Source: Acidobacteriota bacterium
GTDB taxonomy: Bacteria > Acidobacteriota > Blastocatellia > Pyrinomonadales > Pyrinomonadaceae
Assembly: GCA_013698055.1 (NCBI GenBank)
Contig: JACCVS010000784.1
Coordinates: 1-14,748 of the forward strand
Reading direction: 5' to 3'
Length of the DNA stretch: 14,748 bases
Shown here: one piece after another, positions 7,762 to 13,105 of the stretch
Layout of the letters: every line of letters starts with the position of its first letter
Numbering within the stretch: the first letter of the stretch is position 1
Notes under the pieces: model-generated
Seen by the model: the letters and a program-made list of their open reading frames with translations, nothing else
Databases searched by the model: none
Told to the model about the DNA's origin: nothing
Translations under genes and position numbers: made by a program

Positions 7762-8604
7762 ATGCCAGAAGATTCAACCTCGCTTCCGATTTATGAACGT
7801 GTGGAGCACGCCGCCCGCACAATTCGCGCCCGTTTCAGTGAAGAAGTGCGCGTCGCGCTTGTGCTCGGCAGCGGGCTTGGTGCTTTCGCCGACGACCTTG
7901 AGGACTCGGTAGCGATTCCCTACGATGAAATACCAGGATTCGCGCGCTCGACCGTCGAAGGACATGCCGGTCGTCTGGTTCTCGGCAAAGTGGAAGGCAC
8001 GCCCGTAGCGGCGATGCAGGGTCGCTTCCACTTTTACGAAGGCTACTCGCTCGCGGAAGTCACTTTCCCCATTCGTGTCTTCGGCCTGCTTGGCGTCAGT
8101 TCTCTTTTGTTGACCAATGCCGCGGGCGGCATCAACGTCGCTTTCGATCAAGGCGCATTGATGATCATCAGCGACCATCTGAATCTGATGGGGGTGAATC
8201 CACTGCTTGGCCCAAACGATGCGCGCTTTGGAACGCGCTTTCCGGATATGAGCGAGGTTTATTCGCGCGACTATCAGGAGATTGCCGTCGAAGAGGCGCA
8301 TGCGCTCGGCATGGAATTAAGGCGCGGCATCTACGCGGCTCTCTCGGGGCCGAGCTACGAAACGCCTGCGGAGGTGCGTATGCTGCGCACTCTCGGCGCG
8401 GATGCTGTCGGGATGAGTACCGTCCCGGAAGCAGTAGTCGCACGTCAGATGGGAATAAAAGTTCTGGGCATCTCCTGCATCACGAATTTGGCGGCAGGCG
8501 TCATTGATCAACCGATCAATCACGAGGAAGTGATGGAAACGGGTGCACGCATACACGAGACGTTCAAGAATCTGCTCCGCCGTCTCATTCCCAAACTACA
8601 GTGA
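7762..8604 (+). CDS. Purine nucleoside phosphorylase
   Basis: The enzyme splits (deoxy)inosine and (deoxy)guanosine with phosphate into base and (deoxy)ribose 1-phosphate. The 280 residues fit the trimeric PNP-I group (PunA/PnpA type). Motifs visible: phosphate loop LGSGLG (35-40), GHAGRL with H68, QGRFHFYEGYS, TNAAGGIN, SGPSYETPAE, DAVGMSTVPEAV and ISCITNLAAG. The Glu in YETPAE and the Asn in CITNLAAG occupy the positions that select 6-oxopurines in mammalian PNP, so guanine and hypoxanthine nucleosides are favoured over adenosine; this is inference from the family. The frame is open back to a TTG at 7747, but no family homology lies there, so ATG 7762 is preferred; neither start has a well-placed Shine-Dalgarno. 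The stop TGA is part of the first heptamers of array R5. Confidence 0.95.
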   Translation: MPEDSTSLPIYERVEHAARTIRARFSEEVRVALVLGSGLGAFADDLEDSVAIPYDEIPGFARSTVEGHAGRLVLGKVEGTPVAAMQGRFHFYEGYSLAEVTFPIRVFGLLGVSSLLLTNAAGGINVAFDQGALMIISDHLNLMGVNPLLGPNDARFGTRFPDMSEVYSRDYQEIAVEEAHALGMELRRGIYAALSGPSYETPAEVRMLRTLGADAVGMSTVPEAVVARQMGIKVLGISCITNLAAGVIDQPINHEEVMETGARIHETFKNLLRRLIPKLQ

Positions 8605-8673
8605 CAAGTGACAAGTAACGAGTGGTAAGCAAGAATGCTTTAACTCGTCACTTGTCACTTGTCACTTGTCACT
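8600..8673 (+). repeat. Inverted heptamer array R5 (AGTGACA type)
   Basis: The left arm is AGTGACA, AGTGACA, AGTAACG, AGTGGTA (8600-8627). The right arm is ACTCGTC, then ACTTGTC three times, then ACT (8643-8673), the reverse complement in register. The loop contains its own small stem, AAGCA-AGAA-TGCTT (8627-8640). The stop codon of the phosphorylase gene (TGA, 8602-8604) lies inside the first heptamer. GAACTT separates the array from the udk ATG. The open frame from TTG 8659 through the array is not a credible start. Confidence 0.9.
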
Positions 8674-8679
8674 GAACTT

Positions 8680-9315
8680 ATGATTATCGGCATTTGCGGC
8701 GGCACAGGCTCGGGCAAGACGACGGTCGCCAACAGCATTCTCGAATCCGTCAACGCGAGCGAAGTAGCGTTCATCCAGCAGGACTCTTACTATCGCAATC
8801 TTAAAGACCTCCCGCTCGATTACAGGCAGGCGGTGAACTTCGACCACCCGGATGCGCTGGACAACGATCTGCTCGTTCACCATGTCAGGAAACTGAAAGG
8901 GGGCGGGTCAATCGAGCTTCCGGTCTATGATTTCAAGACGCATTCGCGCCTGAATGACACGGTTCTGATCGAGCCGAAGCCGATTGTCATCATCGAGGGG
9001 ATTTTAATCTTCGCCGAATCAAGATTGCTTGAGCAGATGGACATCAAGGTTTTCGTTGATACACCTGATGACATTCGTTTCATCCGTCGCCTCCGGCGCG
9101 ATATCGCCGAGCGCGGCAGAACCGTTGATTCAGTTATCGAGCAATACCTCGTCACCGTGCGCCCGATGCACATGCAGTTTGTCGAGCCGTCGAAGCGTTA
9201 CGCCGACGTGATTATCCCGGAAGGCGGGAGCAATCTTGTCAGCATAGATTTAATCAGCGGAAAAATTCGCGAGCGCTTATCCAGCGCGTTGATGACGAGC
9301 GGGAGGCAGGTTTGA
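8680..9315 (+). CDS. udk: Uridine kinase
   Basis: Udk phosphorylates uridine and cytidine to UMP and CMP in the cytoplasm, closing the pyrimidine salvage route. The 211-residue length is typical. The protein begins MIIGICGGTGSGKTT, with the P-loop GGTGSGKT at 7-14. Further family motifs are QQDSYYRNL, NFDHPDALDNDLL, PVYDFKTHSR, IIEGILIFAE (Walker B-like), FVDTPDDIRFIRRLRRDIAERGR (the lid region with several arginines) and EPSKRYADVIIPEGG. The start is set by the P-loop position and by the R5 array directly upstream. There is no Shine-Dalgarno. The last bases GGAGG (9302-9306) in the coding end serve the next gene, and the stop TGA overlaps the cdd start (TTGA). Confidence 0.96.
   Translation: MIIGICGGTGSGKTTVANSILESVNASEVAFIQQDSYYRNLKDLPLDYRQAVNFDHPDALDNDLLVHHVRKLKGGGSIELPVYDFKTHSRLNDTVLIEPKPIVIIEGILIFAESRLLEQMDIKVFVDTPDDIRFIRRLRRDIAERGRTVDSVIEQYLVTVRPMHMQFVEPSKRYADVIIPEGGSNLVSIDLISGKIRERLSSALMTSGRQV
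9301..9306 (+). promoter_or_regulatory. Shine-Dalgarno of cdd, fixing its TTG start
   Basis: GGGAGG lies 5 nt before the TTG at 9312. It supports that TTG as the cdd start, because the first ATG downstream would remove conserved N-terminal sequence. The site sits inside the end of udk, so translation of the two genes is coupled. Confidence 0.8.
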
Positions 9316-9731
9316 TCGAGCCGGAAATTCAAAGACTCGTTGACGCGGCGAGATTAGGGCGGGATTGTTCGTTGTCGCCCTTCTCGAATTTCTGCGTCGG
9401 CGCAGCCGTCGAAACGGAAGACGGGAAAATCTATACGGGCTGCAATATCGAAAGCGCAAGTTTCGGTTTGACTGTTTGCGCCGAGCGCGTTGCCATCTGG
9501 AAAGCACTGTCGGAAGGCGAAAGGAAATTCAAGCGCATCGCGGTTGTCGCTGACACAGACCCCATGACGCCGCCCTGCGGGACGTGCCGACAAATCATCT
9601 GGGAGTGGTGTCGGAATACAACGGTGATTCTCGCCAATTTGCATGGTGGAATTGAAATCATCGAGATGCGCGAGCTGCTGCCCCGCGCTTTCGATGCCAG
9701 GTTCTTGAAAGAAGTTAGCAACGAGAAGTAA
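9312..9731 (+). CDS. cdd: Cytidine deaminase
   Basis: Cdd hydrolyses cytidine and deoxycytidine to uridine and deoxyuridine, feeding the phosphorylase at 1602 and the uridine kinase just upstream. The 139 residues match the small tetrameric zinc form. Zinc ligands are C56 with catalytic E58 in VCAERVAI, plus C89 and C92 in PPCGTCRQ. The nucleoside-binding N45 and E47 are in GCNIESASFG, and SPFSNFCVGAAV (22-33) matches the family N-terminal motif. The start is TTG, overlapping the udk stop and supported by GGGAGG 5 nt upstream. A PsiE-like gene follows after a 10-nt gap. The identification is secure. Confidence 0.96.
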   Translation: MIEPEIQRLVDAARLGRDCSLSPFSNFCVGAAVETEDGKIYTGCNIESASFGLTVCAERVAIWKALSEGERKFKRIAVVADTDPMTPPCGTCRQIIWEWCRNTTVILANLHGGIEIIEMRELLPRAFDARFLKEVSNEK

Positions 9732-9741
9732 GAGAATTAAA

Positions 9742-10173
9742 GTGAGCGACCGTAAAAATCAGGATGAGGTTGGTATTGGTGAAGAGCCGCCCATCGAGCG
9801 TGTGCTTAATAAGTATGGTGGAAATTTAATTCACCTCTTTCTCACCCTACTCGCTTTTGTAATCCTCGCCGCTGCCGCCGTCGCAGCCTACGAGACCGTT
9901 GTGCGGGAGTTTCCAAAGCTCTGGCAGCCGACGGATGAATACAAAGCGCTTCAGCATATCATCGAAAACCTATTGCTGGTTGCCATCGCCGCCGAACTAG
10001 GGCTGCTCTTACTTTTCCATCGGACGAGCGCAGCCGTCGAGGTAATTATTTTCGTCATCGCTCGCAAAATCGTCAGCCCGGACATTACCGCTGTCGAGTT
10101 ATTGCTCAGCGTTGCCGCGCTCGTTGGCCTCCTCATCGCGCGCTTTTACTTTCTACCCGGCAAGCCAAAATAG
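9742..10173 (+). CDS. PsiE-like (phosphate-starvation-inducible E) membrane protein
   Basis: A 143-residue membrane protein with a charged N-terminus (about residues 1-27) and four hydrophobic segments: LIHLFLTLLAFVILAAAAVAAYETV (about 29-53), IENLLLVAIAAELGLLLLF (about 73-91), AAVEVIIFVIARKIV (about 95-109) and AVELLLSVAALVGLLIARFYFL (about 115-136). The combination of a helix ending in ELxLLLLFHRTSAAVEV, an ARKIV segment, and a last helix ending ARFYFL resembles the PsiE domain family, whose function is not established. The start is GTG, preceded by a purine-rich TAAGAGA stretch; no better start is evident. It sits 10 nt after cdd and 2 nt before the amidohydrolase gene, so it belongs to the same transcription unit. 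Any link to nucleoside salvage (phosphate is consumed by both phosphorylases) is conjecture. Confidence 0.72.
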   Translation: MSDRKNQDEVGIGEEPPIERVLNKYGGNLIHLFLTLLAFVILAAAAVAAYETVVREFPKLWQPTDEYKALQHIIENLLLVAIAAELGLLLLFHRTSAAVEVIIFVIARKIVSPDITAVELLLSVAALVGLLIARFYFLPGKPK

Positions 10174-10175
10174 AG

Positions 10176-11687
10176 ATGCTTGCAAAGTTCGGATTATCGA
10201 ACATGATGAAACTTACGCGATTTATTATCATTATATTTCTTATGGCCTCTCTGACAACACCACCGAGCGCTTCAGCGCAGCGAAGAGGACGCGGTAGAGG
10301 AACCAGCGTTGACCTTATCGTGCGTGGCGGAACTGTCGTCACAATGGATGGCGACCGAAGCGTCATCGAAGACGGCTCAATCGCCGTTAAGGATGGACGG
10401 ATCGTCGCTGTCGGCGCGCGCGCTGAGATTGATTCCAAATACGCTGCCCACGAGACGCTGGATGCGCGCGGAAAAGTCGTCATCCCCGGCCTCATCAACG
10501 CCCACACTCACATTCCGATGACGCTCTTCCGCGGATTGGCTGACGATCTGGACTTGAACGAGTGGTTGACTAAATACATCTTCCCGGCTGAAGCGAAAAA
10601 TGTCACCGAAGAGTTTGTGCGCGTCGGTACGCGCCTCGGGCTTGCTGAGATGATTCGCGGCGGCACGACAACCTACTGTGACATGTACTACTTCGAGGAC
10701 GCCATCGCGGACGAAACATCAAAAGCCGGTGTGCGCGGCGTGCTCGGCGAAACCGTGATAGATTTTCCGGTCCCGGACAATAAAACCTGGGCCGAGGCGA
10801 TGGCCTACACTGAAAAATTTATTAAGAAATGGAAGGGAAATGCGCTGATTGTCCCGGCTATCGCGCCGCACGCCCCTTATACAGTTTCGGAAGAGCATCT
10901 CAAGGACGTGCGCGCCTTGTCGGACAAAACCAATGCTCCGATCATCATTCACGTTTCGGAGACGCGCAAAGAAGTTGATGATCTGTTGAAGAGCAAGGGT
11001 GCATCTCCTGTTGATTACCTCGCCCGGATAGGATTTTTGAACAATCGCGTCATCGCCGCCCACGTTGTTCATCCGAGTCCTGAAGAGATTACGGTCTTGA
11101 AACGTCTCGGCGTCGGGGTGGTTCATAACCCGCAGTCGAATATGAAGCTCGCTTCAGGAGTCGCGCCTGTACCGCGTATGCTTCAACTAGATCTTGATCT
11201 CGGGCTTGGCACCGACGGCGCTGCGTCGAATAATGATCTGAGCATGTGGGAAGAGATTGATACGACGGCCAAGCTGCATAAAGTGTTCGCGATGGACCCG
11301 AAGGTCGTCACGGCGCAACAGGCTTTCGAGATGGCGACGATTCGCGGCGCGCGCGCCCTACACATGGAGCGCGAGATCGGCTCAATCGAGAAAGGCAAGC
11401 GCGCTGATCTAGTGATAGTTGACCTTGACGACCTCAACCAGACGCCGCTTTATAACATCTACTCGCATCTCGTCTATGCGACGAAAGCCGATGATGTGCG
11501 CTCCGTTATCATCGAAGGCCGCGTCATCATGCGCGACCGGAGGTTGCTAACTCTCGACGAACAGGATATAAAGGCACGCGCACGAATCTTCCGCGAGCAG
11601 ATTATCAAGAGCCTCGCGCCAACAACCACACAAGCGGGTGAAAATTCAACCGGGGGGTTTGCCCAAAGCCCCCTGAAGAGGCCATAA
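10176..11687 (+). CDS. Exported amidohydrolase, MTA/SAH/adenosine deaminase-like
   Basis: A 503-residue metal-dependent hydrolase of the amidohydrolase superfamily, most like 5-methylthioadenosine/S-adenosylhomocysteine deaminase (MtaD). Metal and substrate motifs: NAHTHIPMTLFRGLADDLDLNEWL (HxH at 110 and 112), PHAPYTVSEEHL, HVSETRKEVDD, AAHVVHPSPEEI and GLGTDGAASNNDLSMWEEI (metal Asp). RGARALHMEREIGSIEKGKRADLVIVD is the usual C-terminal composite. Unusually for this family, the N-terminus has a signal peptide: MMKLTRFIIIIFLMASLTTPPSASA with a likely cut before Q35, so the enzyme should act outside the cytoplasm. The mature protein begins with a basic RRGRGRG stretch. ATG 10176 is listed, but ATG 10203 or 10206 (nine or ten codons later) gives a cleaner signal peptide; none has a clear Shine-Dalgarno. 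The final residues (STGGFAQSPLKRP) lie over a G/C hairpin and look added on. The family is secure; the exact substrate (SAH, MTA, adenosine) is open. Confidence 0.85.
   Translation: MLAKFGLSNMMKLTRFIIIIFLMASLTTPPSASAQRRGRGRGTSVDLIVRGGTVVTMDGDRSVIEDGSIAVKDGRIVAVGARAEIDSKYAAHETLDARGKVVIPGLINAHTHIPMTLFRGLADDLDLNEWLTKYIFPAEAKNVTEEFVRVGTRLGLAEMIRGGTTTYCDMYYFEDAIADETSKAGVRGVLGETVIDFPVPDNKTWAEAMAYTEKFIKKWKGNALIVPAIAPHAPYTVSEEHLKDVRALSDKTNAPIIIHVSETRKEVDDLLKSKGASPVDYLARIGFLNNRVIAAHVVHPSPEEITVLKRLGVGVVHNPQSNMKLASGVAPVPRMLQLDLDLGLGTDGAASNNDLSMWEEIDTTAKLHKVFAMDPKVVTAQQAFEMATIRGARALHMEREIGSIEKGKRADLVIVDLDDLNQTPLYNIYSHLVYATKADDVRSVIIEGRVIMRDRRLLTLDEQDIKARARIFREQIIKSLAPTTTQAGENSTGGFAQSPLKRP
11652..11673 (+). 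repeat. G/C-rich inverted repeat in the end of the amidohydrolase gene
   Basis: GGGGGGTTTG (11652-11661) and CAAAGCCCCC (11664-11673) pair over ten positions with one mismatch around a 2-nt gap. It lies inside the last codons of the amidohydrolase gene, encoding the non-conserved tail. There is no T-run behind it, so it is not a classical terminator; it could protect the 3' end of the operon mRNA. Confidence 0.6.
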
Positions 11688-11700
11688 TACGGGACATCAA

Positions 11701-11733
11701 ATGAGTGTTTGTTGTACCCGGAAGCGAGCCTAG
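11701..11733 (+). CDS. Possible 10-residue leader peptide MSVCCTRKRA
   Basis: A short frame (ATG 11701, TAG 11731-11733) ends inside the left stem and loop of the terminator at 11721-11755, the layout of an attenuation leader. It contains tandem Cys codons (TGT TGT) and Arg/Lys codons. A weak GGGA lies about 4-7 nt upstream. Such a short frame can occur by chance, and no alternative antiterminator stem was found, so this is offered as a low-confidence entry only. Confidence 0.2.
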   Translation: MSVCCTRKRA

Positions 11734-11755
11734 AAAAAGCTCGCTTCAGTTTTTT
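11721..11755 (+). terminator. Intrinsic terminator between amidohydrolase and TonB-domain genes
   Basis: A perfect 9-bp stem GAAGCGAGC / GCTCGCTTC (11721-11729 and 11739-11747) encloses a 9-nt loop and is followed by AG and six T (11750-11755). This is a strong rho-independent terminator. It ends the nucleoside operon, but it stops only 2 nt before the GGAG ribosome site of the next gene, and no good promoter is seen between it and that gene. Confidence 0.92.
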
Positions 11756-11757
11756 AT

Positions 11758-11761
11758 GGAG
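11758..11761 (+). promoter_or_regulatory. Shine-Dalgarno of the TonB-domain gene
   Basis: GGAG lies 8 nt before the GTG at 11770, fixing that GTG as the start. It directly follows the T-run of the terminator, so the ribosome site is in the mRNA only when transcription reads through or starts within the terminator. Confidence 0.7.
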
Positions 11762-11769
11762 TTTGAGAA

Positions 11770-12936
11770 GTGAAAGAAAAAAATGCTCGCCATGTCATCA
11801 ATCTGAGTATCGGAACAATTCTTTGCCTCGTCTTAACGACGCTCACCCTGTTCGCTCAGGCTGTGCCCGAAGCAGATGCCGGGCAAAAGCGCCTCAAGCG
11901 TGCGCGCGCCCTGATTGCCGCACACAAACTCGGGGCGGCGGCAGCCGAGCTTGATGCGATTCGCACGGCGACGACTGATGATGCGGTGCGCGATGTCGCG
12001 CGCATCATGTTGATGAGCATTTATCTGGAAGAGGGCGATTACATGCGCGCGCAAACCCTCCTGGAAGAGGCTTACAAGTTGCGCTCCGTCCAGAACGAAA
12101 ATTCCACTCGAACATATTTCGCACTTGCCGGACAATCCGTCAACGGTGCGCGTGAGCATCTCGGGCGTTATCGCTCCTTCGGCATTAACATCGCAGACAA
12201 AGAACTCCCGCCCGAGGCTGCAAACGATCTTGACCATATGCGGATGCTGCTCGACCGCATCGCGGAACAAGCCAGGGAAATGAGTGGCCAAAATGAGAAG
12301 AACTTTGATGCGCTCGGCCTGTTTGAAGAGGTTGCCAATGTGCGGGCACCGTTGGCGCGAACCAAGCAGGAACGTCTTCAGTGGCAACGGGAAATCGCCC
12401 AAGTGCGACAGAAGCTTGCTGCTTCCGAAATGCGTATCGCCTCTTCAGGTACTTTACCTCCCAATACTATTTCCATGACTTCAACGCTAGGCGCGAGCAA
12501 GTCTCCGGCGACTTCCTCTTCCGCATCTGCGCCGAACCATTCAATAGATACGAGCGGACGTAAGGCCACCGCAACTCCTGATAGCAATACCGCTTCTTCG
12601 GCAGTGAAGAGTGTCACCCCGGAAGATTCCCCGGCGGGAAACTCCGCTCCGGGAGACCGCCCTGTAGATGTTGGCTCCTTGATTGAAAAAGCCACGCAAA
12701 GAGTAAATCCCTCTTACCCGCAAGTTGCCAAGACCACACGTATAACAGGAATCGTTAAGGTCTATTTGGAGATAGACGAAACCGGCGCAGTCGCGTCAGT
12801 TCAGCGCACCGACGGCCCTGCATTATTGCGGCAGGCGGCAACAGATGCGGCGCGGCGCTGGAAATTCCGACCCACAGTCGTCGGCGGCCAGCCCGTTCGC
12901 GTGATTGGATTCATCAATTTTAATTTCACCCTTTAG
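11770..12936 (+). CDS. Secreted protein with C-terminal TonB domain
   Basis: A 388-residue protein. The GTG start gives a signal peptide, INLSIGTILCLVLTTLTLFAQA, with a probable cut after residue about 31. Residues 36-220 are helical and charged (AGQKRLKRARALIAAHKLGAAAAELDAI, EEGDYMRAQTLLEEAYKLR), reminiscent of TPR-like or coiled-coil helices, ending in a Lys/Glu/Gln-rich segment. A low-complexity Ser/Thr/Ala/Pro linker follows (about 225-300). The C-terminal 80 residues match the TonB_C fold: NPSYPQVAKTTRITGIVKVYLEIDETGAV, then AATDAARRWKFRPTVVGGQPV and FINFNFTL. Unlike TonB itself there is no separate membrane anchor if the signal is cleaved, so a direct role in energising outer-membrane transport is unclear; many Bacteroidota and Acidobacteriota proteins with this domain have unknown roles. 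It is flanked by terminators on both sides, so it is a single-gene unit. Confidence 0.82.
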   Translation: MKEKNARHVINLSIGTILCLVLTTLTLFAQAVPEADAGQKRLKRARALIAAHKLGAAAAELDAIRTATTDDAVRDVARIMLMSIYLEEGDYMRAQTLLEEAYKLRSVQNENSTRTYFALAGQSVNGAREHLGRYRSFGINIADKELPPEAANDLDHMRMLLDRIAEQAREMSGQNEKNFDALGLFEEVANVRAPLARTKQERLQWQREIAQVRQKLAASEMRIASSGTLPPNTISMTSTLGASKSPATSSSASAPNHSIDTSGRKATATPDSNTASSAVKSVTPEDSPAGNSAPGDRPVDVGSLIEKATQRVNPSYPQVAKTTRITGIVKVYLEIDETGAVASVQRTDGPALLRQAATDAARRWKFRPTVVGGQPVRVIGFINFNFTL

Positions 12937-12981
12937 TCTTTTGGTTCAAATCCGCAAAGAGAAATAAAAGGATGTTAACTT

Positions 12982-13008
12982 AAGGCTCCGTGTGGAGCCT
13001 TATCTTTT
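12982..13008 (+). terminator. Intrinsic terminator after the TonB-domain gene
   Basis: An 8-bp perfect stem AAGGCTCC / GGAGCCTT (12982-12989 and 12994-13001) with loop GTGT is followed by ATCTTTT. It separates the TonB-domain gene from the Rrf2-suf unit. The A-rich 5' and U-rich 3' flanks could let it work in either direction, but there is no gene on the other strand. Confidence 0.88.
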
Positions 13009-13025
13009 AGTTTCAACAACTTGGC

Positions 13026-13049
13026 AATCTTGACTAAAAAGTAATGTAT
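13026..13049 (+). promoter_or_regulatory. Candidate IscR/Rrf2 operator overlapping the -35 box
   Basis: The segment AATCTTGACT-AAAA-AGTAATGTAT contains GACT and AGT half-sites and ends in TAT. It resembles the type 1 IscR box (consensus ATASYYGACTRWWWYAGTCRRSTAT) with the spacer one base shorter and a few mismatches. Its position across the -35 element, upstream of an Rrf2 regulator followed by sufB, fits autorepression. The match is by eye only. Confidence 0.4.
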
Positions 13050-13057
13050 GTTATAAT
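13030..13057 (+). promoter_or_regulatory. Sigma-70-type promoter of the rrf2-suf unit
   Basis: TTGACT (13030-13035) and TATAAT (13052-13057) are separated by 16 nt, and TG at 13049-13050 makes an extended -10. Transcription would start near 13064, giving a leader of about 40 nt before the GTG at 13106. This is the only promoter in the window that is convincing by eye. Confidence 0.85.
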
Positions 13058-13089
13058 GCTCTCGCATCCTGGATCATTAGGGGATCAAG

Positions 13090-13095
13090 AAGGAG
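13090..13095 (+). promoter_or_regulatory. Shine-Dalgarno of the Rrf2 regulator
   Basis: AAGGAG lies 10 nt before GTG 13106 but only 1 nt before TTG 13097. It therefore favours the GTG, which also gives the family-typical N-terminus MKVSAQEEYGLR. Confidence 0.75.
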
Positions 13096-13105
13096 TTTGA
13101 CGAAC

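Noticed and set aside
8659..8679. TTG start for udk 21 nt upstream
   Set aside because: It lies inside the R5 repeat, and the normal kinase N-terminus with P-loop begins at ATG 8680.
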